NCBI GenBank assembly: GCA_032718475.1 | Contig: JAUCBJ010002287.1 | Coordinates: 1-49,959 of the forward strand | DNA length: 49,959 nucleotides | Direction of reading: 5' to 3' | Source: Nemertoderma westbladi | Lineage: Eukaryota; Xenacoelomorpha; Nemertodermatida; Nemertodermatidae | In this document: positions 1-12,103 of the stretch, piece after piece | Numbering within the stretch: the stretch's first letter is position 1 | Layout: every line of letters starts with the position of its first letter | Translations under genes and position numbers: made by a program | Notes under the pieces: model-generated | Database searches by the model: none | What the model was told of the DNA's origin: nothing | What the model saw: only the letters and a program-made list of their open reading frames with translations

Positions 1-1432
1 CCCCCAAGTCGGCGTCCCTCATCACCCCTAGCAACCGGTACACGGACTCCAGTAACGACCCCGCCGCCGCCCCACCCAACCCGACCTCCTTCCTCCACAA
101 CCGATCCTTCGGCGCCTTCCCAACCTTCTCCACCAATCGCGTCGCTTTCTCCACGAAGCCCCGCAGATGGGCGTTCCACAGCATGAGGGCGAGCCCGTGG
201 CGCTGCGAGCCGTTAGCGAGCGCCCCCAAGTAGTCGACGCACCGCTCCAGACAGCCGCAATCCTCCGGCTCCTTAACGAACTCCAGAATAAACCGCCACG
301 AAACCGCGGCCGCTAATCGATCCGGCGACAAACTCACGGGGAAACGGGCGGCGAGTTCTAGAATACCGAGTCCGGGAGGTTCTAGAACGCTACTAGTCGG
401 TAAGTTGAGTGATACAACCCACTCGGCTATTAGATTAGTGATCCCGGAATTTAGAACACCGTGTACGGACAGTGAGTCTGTAGTCCTCGCGAGAGCGGCC
501 CGGCTGTGCGACTCCGGGGTTCGACCGCCCCCCACCAGGAACCCCCGCAGGGCGACCAGGTCCTCCAGTCTGCCCTGCAGCAGGTCCCACGGCTCCACGG
601 CGGACTCCCCGTCCTCCCCGACTTCCGTCCAATCGCCTTCCAGCTCCCCGTCGCCCAGCGCGACGCGTCGACCAATCACGACGGCCCACAAGGCCACCGC
701 CGTCTGATTGGTCGAGCCGATTTCCGCGTGGAAGGTTTCCCATAGCGACGACGGGGAATCCGAAACAGCCAATAGGAAGTCTAGGATTCGGTAGAAGGCT
801 TCCAGGGAACCGAGTGACGTCACTAGATGGGGGGCGAACGTCGGGGCCAACCAGGCGGCCAATAGGAGACGGAGTAGGTCGTTGGGGTCGGCGACGCCGG
901 GGTTGGACGAGTGGAACGAAATAAACTCGGTAACGGAACGAGTTCCGACCAGGAACGGTTCCATAACCAACTCGGATAGACTCGAGAGGATAGCGGCGGA
1001 GAGTTCGGGGTTGAGTCGGATGGGGTCGGTGGATCGGAGGGTAGGGGGGCAGAGCGAAGCGAGGAACTGAGATGGAGGGAACCCAGTGTGTTCGAAACGA
1101 ACCCGATTTACGGATGAGTCATCCATCGAGTCTCGAACGAGTTTCTCGATTCGTTTAAACTCGTCGAGTCCGCATCGGAGGAGGTCTGAGCACTCCCGAG
1201 GGGACAGGTGGCTGGTTGCTACGGTTACTGGGGGACGGTCGGTTGCTACGGTTACTGGGAGTGACTCGGGACACAGGAACCTGTACCACAGCAGCGACTC
1301 TGCGTAGAACCGACACCGATTGGACAGCAGGAGCTCGTCGGAGTCAAGGTTGCCTTCCGGGAGGGTCGTCTGGAGTGCCGATAGGACTTGGGATAAAGTA
1401 ACCTCGTCTAGATGGGAGCAGCCGAACACTAC
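1..1432 (-). CDS. RAB3GAP2: RAB3GAP2, internal exon (partial, continues off left edge)
   Basis: Reading the minus strand from 1432 down to 1 gives about 477 codons with no stop. Near 240-120 the frame reads GLALMLWNAHL, then EKVGKAPKDRLWRKEVG, matching the C-terminal region of the non-catalytic subunit of Rab3 GTPase-activating protein (vertebrate GIALMMWNTFL and DKVGKSPKDRLCRRDVG). The acceptor is ttgcag followed by GTAGTG, placing the exon start at 1432, and the frame joins exon 1 in phase 0. The known family protein is about 1,400 residues; roughly 1,055 are encoded here, so the last part lies left of the window. The exon is much richer in G+C than the flanking DNA. Function by family: partner of RAB3GAP1, acting on Rab3 and Rab18 in vesicle traffic and ER/lipid-droplet organisation. 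Confidence 0.88.
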
Positions 1433-2363
1433 CTGCAACCAATAAGATATCAGTGTTCATTTCGTACTGTTTCGGCCGTTACAAGTTGTGGCAAGTTAAT
1501 AGTTGACATCATATCAGAAGGGCCTAAGTTACTTTTTTTTACGAATAATGGAACTGCCGATCTATTATGTAGAATTTACCTCGGAACAAATTCTCTGTCA
1601 GAGCTCCAAAGCACCAGGATGTGCGGTTGCTAAGATATTTCAAATTTCATAACGGCCAAAATCAAAGAATTCTATTGTATACATTTCATTGTTTATCTTT
1701 TAAAAGAGTCTTAAGTAAATAATATAACCAACGTAATCACTATGACCGCTATATGAAACACAGACAATTAATACTTATTTACAATTGATGTTGAACTAGT
1801 AAAAATTATATTTGACGTATTTGTTATTACTTTCACTTTAATTGAAATCCATATTAACACAAGTTGGGCTAATGAAACATACTATATAATTGCGCTTCGC
1901 AACACAAAGAGACACTATAAGACAACGAACGGTATTACTTTTTGTCAATAGAATTAGAACTGAAAACTTAAATTGAAAGAAAAGGAAAAGAAAGTACCGC
2001 ACGTTCCTTAGTCTAAGTAAAAGTGGTGTCAGTGCGTTAGTTTAAAACTGAAAGTAAATTAGGAGTCGGCTTAAATTAAGAGTTGAAAATAGCGGTACAA
2101 AATGGCGTGTAGTAAATTAATTAAATATGGTGTCAACTGAAAACTGCAAGAAAATTACGTTCGATAGAACTTGAAAGAAAGTAGCGTGTCTGCTAAATAG
2201 TGAAAGTAAGTGGTTTGCTTCAAAAGTGAAACTAAAGAACTTGCGATTAAACAGTTGACTTATCAAAGTAATGAATGGCATTGGATGTGCCTCTATATAT
2301 CAGGGGGGGGGGGGGGGTTGAAAAATATCATTTATAATTCAAATAAACAATATATAAACTGAC
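1433..2363 (-). other. RAB3GAP2 intron
   Basis: The 931-bp AT-rich intron starts on the minus strand with GTCAGT after the codon GAG and ends in ttgcag. It contains a run of 15 G on the plus strand (2303-2317) close to the donor. Small open frames inside it resemble nothing and are ignored. Confidence 0.8.
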
Positions 2364-4097
2364 CTCGAGAAAGCGGAGTCTAAAGGCGGGAGTTTTAAAC
2401 TGTTTGAGATGGAATAAGATGGACTGGAGTTCGGAGAGCCCGACGGATTTAGTCGAGGATTGTTTGAGCAGCATGGCATCGTGACTCCGTTTGGAATCGG
2501 TGTCGTCTAGAAGCATATAGAAGGGAATGGAGAGAGTCAGTAGCTCACCGGCAGAGGTGAGTAGGTAGAGACCGCCGCTAGGGGGAGCAGAGAGGGAGCC
2601 GAGGGCGGCCTCGTCTGGGTTGAGGAGTCGGGAGCCACGGGGGACGTTGAACGCGGTGACTCGCGGACCGTGGACGAGGGACCAGAGTTCGAGGAGGGAG
2701 CGACGGGGGGAGTGGATGGCGAGGAATGATCCACTACGTAGTGGGGCTGAGGGGGAAGGGCGGGGTGGATGATGGGAGGAGCGGGAAGATGATCTGCCCT
2801 CGGTTACGGTCACGAAGGCGACCTCGGCGTCTCGGTACCCCTTCCACTGCCGGACGACCCATCCTGATTCGGTGTCGAGCAACGAGACCCGCCCGAACCC
2901 GTCGGTAACCGCGAGGAGTTTGCCGTGGAGTACGACGGCCACCCCGCAGCGACCCGAATCCGGGACCGCGCATCGCACCGGGAGTTTACTCGTCGGAGTT
3001 CGTTCGGACGTTACGGCGGCTCCGGACCACCAACCCCGCGCGGCGTCCGACAGCCGACCAACCACCGCCGAGGTCACCCGGGTCGCGAGTTGCAGCGCGG
3101 CGGCGTCGCCGCTTCGCGTCGTGTCGACGGCGTCGAAGATCGCGATAAACGGGGAGCGTCCGGTCGATACGAAGCGGTTCACCGACGGCGGACAGTCGGA
3201 CAACGAGGCCCGGAACCCGCCCAGTACGGTCGCCGCGTACAGACGGTCTGTCTGAGCCGGGTACTGCGTCCCCATGGCGACCACGTCCCTAGTCGCGGAC
3301 TGCCCGCGTAGCAACCACTTAGTCACCGTTAGCGGTGCATTACACGCTGCGTCTACACCACCGGTGGCTGTGGAACGCGCCAATCTATTGCGACAAACTT
3401 TTAACGCGTTAAATAAACTTAAACCTTCGATTGAAACAATAACTTTCTCGTATAAAATTATAAAGTTAATAAAATAATTATCGGTTGTTACTTTCGATGT
3501 TTTTATCTTTAGGATCGGTCCTTTATGGAACATTTGCGATAAAATTAGAACTCCTTTTTCCGTGAAGAACTGCAGGTAGCCGGAAGTAAACCCGGCAATA
3601 AGGCAGTGCCAATCGGCGACTTGTTGGGAAGACTTGCGGTTTGACATGATTGGCACCATGTATAGCGAGGTCACTGACCCCACTCGGTCGTCGGATGATA
3701 GCGAACCCGTCCAGGTCGGGGAGAAGGTCGCGTAGCTGTCTCGACGACCTTCTCGTCTTCCCGCGAGTATAGCGCATCTACTGCGACGACTAAACGCGAC
3801 GAAATCCCGAAATGGGGACACGCAAACGATTAGATCGTTGAGTTTGTTTGGTTCCGTGACCTCGGGTTCGTTGACCTCGTTTGTTGTTACCTCCACTGGT
3901 TCAATGACCTCGGGTACTTTGTGTTCGAGGTCATCCTCTCCCCAGTCACCCCATTCGTCGTCATCATCCCAACAGAGGTCGGAGGCTCCGGTGTTGGCTT
4001 GAGGTACCGGTACTTCTACGGAATATTCGTCGCCCAATAGAAATCGAAGAATTTCCGAAATGTTCTCAATCGACCCAGCTAAACAGAGAGTGGCCAT
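2364..4097 (-). CDS. RAB3GAP2: RAB3GAP2, first coding exon (N-terminal 578 residues)
   Basis: The exon encodes the N-terminal half of the Rab3GAP non-catalytic subunit. Conserved blocks, in order: an acidic WDDDDEWGDW stretch (residues 43-52), the DWHCLIAGFTSGYLQFFTE block (162-180), SIEGLSLF then CRNRLA (222-240), LGGF then PPSVNRFVS (292-311), and LLAVTDGFGRVSLLD then WKGYRDAE (394-425). All have clear counterparts in vertebrate RAB3GAP2. I place the start at the ATG at 4097, because MATLCLAGSI aligns with the vertebrate N-terminus and the context (G at -3, G at +4) is good. The frame stays open up to 4202, but only a GTG lies there. The donor after GAG at 2364 gives phase 0. Coding G+C falls in the central block around 3370-3500. 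No internal stop or frameshift is seen. Confidence 0.92.
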
Positions 4098-5539
4098 ACC
4101 GTAACATTCCAGTCTGGTGAAGAGGGGTACTGCCGTAATCTGTAATCTGAGAATTGTACTAGAGTTTAGAGTACAACAGGAACAGCCAGAACAGCCTGAC
4201 ACTGGCTGCCTACTGACTGGTGCTTAGATCGTGGCTTTTCCAGTTAACATTATTCCATTTTGAATAAAACAAGTACCGGTAGGTAATGTGGTTGGAGTAA
4301 GCTGCTACTAAGCAGCAACCAATCACGTTAATCCTGTTTAACACAGAGTCAATCAGTCAATGAGAATGGAATATTGCTAACATGAAAAACTTCCTGACTT
4401 CAGGTTACCTTTATTCCATATCTCAGTATCTGCAACATCTCAGTGATCTGTAGGCCTATTCACTAGGCCTATTCTACGCTTGCTGCTGGCCTTGTCTGTT
4501 TCATTATACAAGGTATACCGAAGTTAATTCAATACTTTACAGCTTTAAGCCTTAAACTGTTAAAGGGGGGAAGGGGCCTTATTCTTTCTCATGGTAGTTA
4601 CATGGGAGCAGTAATGAGACGATTAAAAAAGTAGAGGAATGTAATTTAGGCCTATGCGATAAAAAGTAGGCCTACACAACAACATATCTGCATTATCGAG
4701 ACACAAACAAAAAATTGATAAAAGGAGAACCGACAGCGAAACTAAACCATTTCCACACTGTCCAGCTTGTCAGCACTCAGCACTGTTCTTTTTGTTACTC
4801 GCTTGTCGGGTCGGGAATGCTACAGACAGACCTTGGCTCTGTGGCTGCTTGGACCAATTGAATGGATAGGATTTAGCGTTTGCACGTGTGTAATAAACAC
4901 TACTGACTACGCCGACCACCGGCAACCTACTGCCGACAACCAGACAACAGCAAATAGGCCTATGGGAATGTAACCTGTTCGTAACTCTCGTTTATTTTTT
5001 TGGTTAGACTAGGCCTAACCTTCCACTGTAACCTGTTCCTTTCCCTCAATTAATAAATAACATTAATTAGATTGAATAATGGTTGTCGGCGTTGGTTGTC
5101 GGCGTTACGGCGTAGCATTTACACCCCGTTTGCACGAAGTGGTTGGTATCATAAAAGTTGTGTGAATAAAACGCAACATGAGTTTCGGGTTGTGCAACTG
5201 ATATGTCAGGCCTGTATTTGCCAACATTGAATATTACTCATGTTACTACGTGGCAAACTTCAATGAGATTGTATAAGTACATTATGTCTGTATGTTTTGT
5301 TTATTACTAAACAGGTAAACCAGACTTAACTTATAAATATTTCATTTACAGTTTACACCATTCAGCCATTGTAGTAATTAAACTAATACACTTATATTAT
5401 ATACAGTATTTTTTTTGCATATATTACCGGTATGCCTGGTATTGTACTGTTGTACAATATGATATTATATGGCTTACCGGTCAGCCGGTACTCGATTACT
5501 AACTGCTATTGATAATGAAACAATTTATTACTGACACAC
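4098..5539. other. Upstream region of RAB3GAP2, no gene seen
   Basis: AT-rich DNA with no convincing coding frame. It should hold the RAB3GAP2 promoter on the minus strand. A CCAAT motif (aaccaatcacg, about 4317-4327) lies about 220 bp upstream of the ATG, in inverse orientation. Six TAGGCCTA palindromes cluster between 4451 and 5017. No clear TATA box or gene on the plus strand. Confidence 0.4.
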
Positions 5540-6345
5540 AGGCCTTACAGGCTGATCTAGACGCTTGTGGAATGGTGTAACCATTGGAAATTGCAGTTCA
5601 ATGACTTCAAGTGCAAGGTCATGCATCTAGGTTCTAGAAATCCCCAAGCAACTTGCACAATGAATGGACGGACACTTTTATCGGCAACCGAGGAACATGA
5701 TTTTGGAATTACATTTAAACCAGACTTGTCCTTCACAACTCACTGCACAAAGACTGCAGCCCGCGCCATGCGAGTCGTACATTTAATACGAAGAACTTTT
5801 ACATATTTGGAAGCTCCGATGTTTACCCTTTGACCCTGTTATACAAATCCCTCGTTCGGCTGTTCGGCTGTTCGGCCTCTCCTTGAATACGACACAGTTG
5901 TTTGGTCGCCATACCTCCAACATGATATATATTGATCGTCTTGAACAAGTACAACACCGTGCCACTCGCCTTGTCCCATCGCTGGCTGAATTGTCATATG
6001 AAAACCGACTACGTGCACTCAAACTACCGACATTAATCTATCGCCGTGTACTAGCCGACCTTAAAATAACATAAAAGTTTATCAACGGGATTGACAATAT
6101 TGAGCGAAGTAATTTCTTCCAGTTTCGTTTCGAACTCCACCAATGCTCAACACGAGGCTCTTCCTTGACGCTGTACAAAAGATCGAACTGTAGGACTCAA
6201 AGAAGATGTAACAACTTTGCAGACAGCGTTGTACACATTTGGAATCCTTTACCATTACCGGAAAGTGTTGTTAATGCACGTAATACAATTGGTACCCCAT
6301 GCATGAACACCATTCAAAAATAGACTAGACTGCGAAATGTCCCTT
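5540..6345 (+). pseudogene. Non-LTR retrotransposon fragment, C-terminal part of reverse transcriptase
   Basis: Translation in shifting frames gives the typical tail of a LINE reverse transcriptase: WKLQFNDFKCKVMHLG (near 5583-5630), TMNGRTLL, DFGITFKPDLSF (near 5698), RLEQVQHRATRLVPSL then LSYENRLRALKLPTLIYRR (5936-6050), and FADSVVHIWNPLPLPESVV (near 6218-6275). At least two frameshifts and a stop interrupt it, and the catalytic palm is absent, so this is a 5'-truncated, dead copy of a CR1/Jockey-like element. The exact clade cannot be fixed without a search. Confidence 0.8.
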
Positions 6346-6509
6346 AAAATTAATTTGTAGTGATACTCCTGTGCGCCAAGTGGCAGTAGCGAAAGCGATA
6401 TCCTTCGGATACAACGATATCTTTATTAAAATCTAGCTACAGTACCTATTATTTTCATTTTTTCAATCCCAAAAAACAATTTTTTTCTGTTAAATTTTAA
6501 AATAGTGTT

Positions 6510-7095
6510 TTTTTATCTGTGAGAGTGCATATTGACCTAATTACTGTTTTTAAATTACTCATTGGTTTTATTTCACTAGAATCTAATAATTTATTTGTAA
6601 ATGTAAGTGCATCTTCCTTCAATAAGACTGAGGGTGCAGGCACCCTTACAAATTGCAGCAGGGACATTGCAGAACTGTTGCGGTGCAGACCTCATTTACA
6701 AATCGTGTTGTGCCTGTTTGGAACAATCTACCTTACGTTGCAGTAACTGCCCCCTCAGTTGAATTGTTCAAACGCCATATTTATGTGTGCGATTTTAACA
6801 ATTGGATTAAATAATTTTCTAATTACAGTATTTTCTATTTCGCATATCATTAGTTTTATCTGAGTTCAACTCCTTTTAGCGATCTACACTTTTATTTTAA
6901 CATGTAATAATATTTTAGCGTATTTTAATTTAGTTTTTAATCTTTTTTAATATGATGCCATATGTACTGTAGTATAAGTCGTTTTGTTTTATTCTCTGTT
7001 CAACTTTCTCCTGTTTTACTATGTGCAGTTTTATTTATACGCTTCTATGACAGCGGTGTCTCCACCCAAATAATATAATAATAATAATAATAACA
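6510..7095 (+). pseudogene. Second non-LTR retrotransposon 3' fragment with (TAA)n tail
   Basis: From 6519 the frame reads DLITVFKLLIGF. After a frameshift near 6690 it reads TNRVVPVWNNLPYVAV and VELFKRHIYVCDFNNW, the normal end of a LINE ORF2. About 250 bp of AT-rich 3' UTR follows, closing with an (aat/taa)n tail at 7072-7093. It carries a separate end-of-ORF motif from the fragment just upstream, so two different element copies are adjacent. Confidence 0.72.
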
Positions 7096-7889
7096 TACTG
7101 TAAGAATGTAAGTGAAACAAAATAGGGAGGGCCCTTATCTGTAGTCGCCTAGCACCTAGTCAAAGCACGGAATTTCGTAGTGTTCACATCCTACTATAAT
7201 GTCGCCTTGGGTCTGCTTAAACAGAGCCATACAATTAATTGAGGTTTACCGAAATACACCTTCCCTAGCCAAACAGTAGTGGCGCTATAGCTCCAAAATG
7301 CCCGATGTAGGATTTCTTCGAAAAAGGCCCAATTTATTTAAGTTATAGTAAAATACTGATTAATATATTTTGCTTTTCGCAGGAGTGACAGTATCCTCCT
7401 CCACAGTTAATATAGTGTACGTACGTACTGTACATGTGTTAAGTATAGCTTTGCGTTTATTTCTATTTATTAGGAGCCCGCTCGACAGTGGGATACTTAC
7501 TGTATTATAAATCTCAGGGATTCTTTCTGTAAAAATCTCAGGATATATAACACTGACTGACTGACTGACTGATAATTATCCAGGTTCAGGCACTTCCTGC
7601 CTGGCGATTTTGATGAAATTTTGCAAGTACATTGCTTTGGTGGTTCGTAATCGCGTTAAAAAATTTCAGATCGATTCTACAGTATGTGTGGTATTCGATA
7701 TATTTAGTTTTTTGACATTATTTTGTCGCGAAATTAAAAGCAATGGTAAAATAACAGCTGGTGTTCATAATAAAATATGGCTTAATATGTTATACATAGT
7801 CATAGTAAAACGTGTTGGTTGCCAAGTTTCACTAGTAGGCTATAAGGAAAGGCAATGTTTACTCACACATAAGCTGTTGGTTTCTAATG
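7096..7889. other. Gap without a recognisable gene; (ACTG)n microsatellite at 7552-7572
   Basis: AT-rich DNA. A 100-codon open frame at 7610-7912 has no recognisable motif and biased, low-complexity composition; I do not call it a gene. A short ACTG repeat (about five units) lies at 7552-7572. The phrase aggagcccgctc at 7471 recurs at 8104. Confidence 0.5.
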
Positions 7890-8015
7890 TACAGTATTAC
7901 CCCATAAGCTGATTGCTCTCCCAGTGCTTCCTAAGGGTATATCTACAATAAGGTTACTCATTCTGCTATGTTAGGGGGTGGATCAGGAGAATGAATTTTA
8001 GTTACACAAAGCAGT
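7890..8015 (+). repeat. Dispersed repeat, copy 1
   Basis: This block contains ttaccccataagctgat, gctctcccagtg and ctgctatgttagg. It matches a block at 14665-14770 in the same orientation and one at 8104-8245 in inverse orientation, each with many substitutions. No coding role is evident. Confidence 0.6.
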
Positions 8016-8103
8016 GTGTTGCAATTGCAATTGTTACTCACTGTGGATTGCAAAATGTTTTATAGTTGACCTACAGTATAATACAGTAGTTGCATGTTTT
8101 TAA

Positions 8104-8245
8104 GGAGCCCGCTCTGGCCTACCACCTAACTTAGCAGGAGTTTTACATAGTATTACATAGTATTATTATTATATTACATAGTATTTCATATTCACACAGG
8201 ATTCACTGGGAAGAGATATTCCGCTTGACGACGGGGTAATACCTA
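8104..8245 (-). repeat. Dispersed repeat, copy 2 (inverted)
   Basis: On the minus strand this reads attaccccgtcgtcaag, ctcttcccagtgaatcct and gttaggtggtaggcc, the same family as 7890-8015 but inverted. It has a short internal AT-rich tandem (ttacatagtatta repeated) not present in the other copies. Confidence 0.6.
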
Positions 8246-8817
8246 TAGAAGGAAACTAAATTTGTTATTTGGCTCTATTCGTTGTTATTTATCTGGTTGT
8301 GCATCATGGGCATTTTTTATAAATATTCGGTAATCGTATCTTATATCTTGTAAACTTGCTTGATAATGAAATTATTTGCTTCATATTATATTTTTGTTAG
8401 TGGTAGCTAAGTTGCATTTTTTATTATGTGGGATGAGCCACAAAGTCAGCTAGCCTCACGCCTTGCAGTTTAGACAATTGTTTAGTTTACCTACTGCTGA
8501 CTGACATATTTCTTTGTACAGTAATAGTCTTGGCTAGTTTTTGTTTATATGACAAGTTTTGATATGATCTGTTCTAGTTTGGCTTTTGTTTTGTCGATTA
8601 ATTGGCGGTTAATTTGTCAATCACCGCCTTAATTGGCTACATTTGCTTATTGTATGAATGAATATAATTAGTTTACTAAGACATTATTTTAATTAGTATA
8701 TGTTGGTGTTATTATTATTGTTGGTGTTGGTATTGTATGGTTATTATGGCGTTCATGCATGCCAGTTAATTAATTGATATAATTAACGATATAATTTTCG
8801 ATAATTATAGTTTTCGA
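8246..8817. other. AT-rich gap, nothing recognised
   Basis: No coding frame, RNA gene or repeat of note was seen on either strand. Confidence 0.5.
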
Positions 8818-9122
8818 TGCTCGTCCCACACATTAGAGATTGATCAACGAGGCAGATGGAGGAATTCTCCTCGTGATGAGAGAACATGCACAATATGTAA
8901 TAAGTCTTTCATCGAAAATGAACTACACTTTCTTTTAGAATGAAGTACCTCGGTAATTATTACTGCACCAACACAAATTTTCCGAATTTTACAGAACTAA
9001 TAGGAGCGACAAACGATATTGACCTCATAAAACTAGGAAAACTAGGACAGAAGGGTATATATATTACGCTTTCGAAAAAAGAAAATCTGTTTTGGGGTAC
9101 TAGAATAAAACGTATTAACTAA
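8818..9122 (+). pseudogene. Third non-LTR retrotransposon fragment (C-terminal zinc motif)
   Basis: Translation gives LEIDQRGRWRNSPRDERTC then CNKSFIENELHFLLE. This is the Arg-rich strand plus CX2C...HX(n)C motif that ends many LINE ORF2 proteins. A stop (TGA) lies where the final Cys would be, and the frame then continues FTELIGATNDIDLIKLGKLG. Only the last part of the element is present. Confidence 0.65.
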
Positions 9123-9504
9123 CATGAATTTCACGAATAAGCGGACATAGAGGTTCATAAAAAACCTTCGCAGATAATCTCTTTAATGATTGGATCTCAT
9201 GCCTAACAACGTAAAGTATCTGAAATTAGAAATTGGAAGCAAATTCCGTTATGTGTGGGCTCCTATACTTGAAAGTTGAAATTTTACTGTAATTTTGTTT
9301 ACATTTTCCAAAATCGGTGTGCGAATTTTGCCTACAATTAAGGCGAAAATACAGTCATTATAAATAATATTAATCCTAGTCTGTCTAATTACTTGTGTGA
9401 GTGATGGTTCAACCTCGGTTGTAGTGAAGAAATAAATTAATTTTGGTTTCCTAGAGATCAATCAACTTCGTTTGAAAAAATAACAAAACGCTATTGCGAA
9501 TTTC

Positions 9505-9703
9505 GTAATTCCGTAACGAAAACATGAATTTTTAAAATAGCTTTTAAACTACTCAACATGTGACATTCAAATTCTAAATTCTCTTCCTCTAACCGATGGG
9601 CAATACACAAATATTTTCCTTTTGTGGAAATGTGATATATAAGTCGAGATATTTGCGTTACGGAATTAGAATTTCAAGTTATGAAATTACGTTACGGAAT
9701 TAC
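9505..9703. repeat. GTAATTCCGTAACG motif, three copies left of the satellite
   Basis: A 14-bp motif occurs at 9505-9518 (plus) and, inverted, at 9656-9668 (13 bases) and 9690-9703. Four more copies lie right of the array (12822-12835 with one change, 12845-12858, 13030-13043, 13211-13224 with one change). Its meaning is unknown. Confidence 0.7.
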
Positions 9704-9718
9704 AATTTTCCAAAACTG

Positions 9719-11916
9719 TGTGACGTTAGTGTTGGTGTAGAGTGGTACACGGCGAGACATTAGTGTTGGTGTAGACTGGTACACTCTGAGACATTAGCGT
9801 TGGTGTAGACTGGTACACGGCGAGACATTAGTGTTGGTGTAGACTGGTACACAGCGCGACGTTAGTGTTGGTGTAGACTGGTACACAGCGCGACGTTAGT
9901 GTTGGTGTAGACTGGTACACAGCGCTACGTTAGTGTTGGTGTAGACTGGTACACAGCGAGACGTTAGTGTTGGTGTAGACTGGTACACAGCGCTACGTTA
10001 GTGTTGGTGTAGACTGGTACACAGCGCTACGTTAGTGTTGGTGTAGACTGGTAAACTGCGAGACGTTAGTGTTGGTGTAGACTGGTACACTGCGAGACGT
10101 TAGTGTTGGTGTAGACTGGTACACTGCGCTACGTTAGTGTTGGTGTAGACTGGTAAACTGCGAGACGTTAGTGTTGGTGTAGACTGGTACACTGCGAGAC
10201 GTTAGTGTTGGTGTAGACTGGTACACAGCGCTACGTTAGTGTTGGTGTAGACTGGTACACTGCGAGACGTTAGTGTTGGTGTAGACTGGTACACTGCGAG
10301 ACGTTAGTGTTGGTGTAGACTGGTACACTGCGCTACGTTAGTGTTGGTGTAGACTGGTAAACTGCGAGACGTTAGTGTTGGTGTAGACTGGTACACTGCG
10401 AGACGTTAGTGTTGGTGTAGACTGGTACACAGCGCTACGTTAGTGTTGGTGTAGACTGGTACACTGCGAGACGTTAGTGTTGGTGTAGACTGGTACACAG
10501 CGCTACGTTAGTGTTGGTGTAGACTGGTACACAGCGCTATGTTAGTGTTGGTGTAGACTGGTAAACTGCGAGACGTTAGTGTTGGTGTAGACTGGTACAC
10601 TGCGCTACGTTAGTGTTGGTGTAGACTGGTACACAGCGCTACGTTAGTGTTGGTGTAGACTGGTACACAGCGCGACGTTAGTGTTGGTGTAGACTGGTAC
10701 ACAGCGCTACGTTAGTGTTGGTGTAGACTGGTACACAGCGCTACGTTAGTGTTGGTGTAGACTGGTAAACTGCGAGACGTTAGTGTTGGTGTAGACTGGT
10801 ACACAGCGCTACGTTAGTGTTGGTGTAGACTGGTACACAGCGCTACGTTAGTGTTGGTGTAGACTGGTACACAGCGCTACGTTAGTGTTGATGTAGAATG
10901 GTACACAGCGCTACGTTAGTGTTGGTGTAGACTGGTACACAGCGCCACGTTAGTGTTGGTGTAGACTGGTACACAGCGCTACGTTAGTGTTGGTGTAGAC
11001 TGGTACACAGCGCTACGTTAGTGTTGGTGTAGACTGGTACACAGCGCTACGTTAGTGTTGGTGTAGACTGGCACACTGCGGTACGTTAGTTTTGGTGTAG
11101 ACTGGTACACTGTACACAGCGCGACGTTAGTGTTGGTGTAGACTGGTACACAGCGCTACGTTAGTGTTGGTGTAGACTGGTACACAGCGCGACGTTAGTG
11201 TTGGTGTAGACTGGTACACAGCGCGACGTTAGTGTTGGTGTAGACTGGTATACAGCGCGACGTTAGTGTTGGTGTAGACTGGTACACAGCGCTACGTTAG
11301 TGTTGGTGTAGACTGGTACACAGCGCTACGTTAGTGTTGGTGTAGACTGGTACACAGCGCTACGTTAGTGTTGGTGTAGACTGGTACACAGCGCGACGTT
11401 AGTGTTGGTGTAGACTGGTACACAGCGCTACGTTAGTGTTGGTGTAGACTGGTACACAGCGCGACGTTAGTGTTGGTGTAGGCTGGTACACAGCGCTACG
11501 TTAGTGTTGGTGTAGACTGGTACACAGCGCTACGTTAGTGTTGGTGTAGACTGGTACACAGCGCTACGTTAGTGTTGGTGTAGACTGGCACACTGCGGTA
11601 CGTTAGTGTTGGTGTAGACTGGTACACAGCGCGACGTTAATGTTGGTGTAGACTGGTAAACTGCGAGACTTTAGTGTTGGTGTAGACTGGTACACTTAGA
11701 GACGTTAGTGTTGGTGTAGACTGGTACACTGCGCTACGTTAGTGTTGGTGTATACTGGTACACTGCGTTACGTTAGTGTTGGTCTAGACTGGTACACAGC
11801 GAGACATCAGTGTTGGTGTAGACTGGTACACAGCGCGACGTTAGTGTTGGTCTAGACTGGTACACAGCGAGACATCAGTGTTGGTGTAGACTATGGTACA
11901 CTGAGAAAGGAACGTT
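9719..11916. repeat. 34-bp satellite array, about 64 units
   Basis: Nearly 2.2 kb is a head-to-tail array of a 34-bp unit that begins gttagtgttggtgtagactg. The last 12 bases vary among a few types: acacagcgctac, acactgcgagac, aaactgcgagac, acacagcgcgac and rarer ones. Units at both edges are the most diverged (attag and atcag starts, ctctgagac, ggtctagac). Order of the types shows longer duplications: units 12-16 and 18-22 have the same five types in the same order (period 6 units, 204 bp). A rare type, ggcacactgcggtac, recurs 517 bp apart (15 units plus a 7-bp insertion). 34 is not a multiple of 3, so the array is not coding. Confidence 0.97.
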
Positions 11917-12103
11917 AGTGTCGTTCATAATGTATTTATAAGTTTTGTTATTCAATATACAATGCATAGGAACCTTATGATTATATTATATTATAACCCC
12001 TACAGTTACCTCTAACGTTCGCATTCAAAGTATAGTATTACAGTGTATTATTGCCATTTTTATACACTATTTCCGGAATAATAATGTCCTAATTCAATGA
12101 CAC

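Noticed and set aside
405-745. Several open frames on both strands within the left-edge GC-rich block
   Set aside because: They are shadows of the RAB3GAP2 exon, which occupies a single minus-strand frame through the whole stretch.
2726-3311. Plus-strand frames of up to 128 codons
   Set aside because: Opposite to the RAB3GAP2 exon; high G+C removes stops from the antisense frames.
4098-4202. Extension of the RAB3GAP2 protein to a GTG at 4202
   Set aside because: Animal nuclear genes start at ATG; the ATG at 4097 has good context and fits the family N-terminus.
7610-7912. 100-codon open frame
   Set aside because: No motif, AT-driven composition, overlaps the dispersed repeat at its end.
9719-11916. 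CRISPR-like array
   Set aside because: Units are directly adjacent with no unique spacers, and the genome is eukaryotic; it is a satellite.
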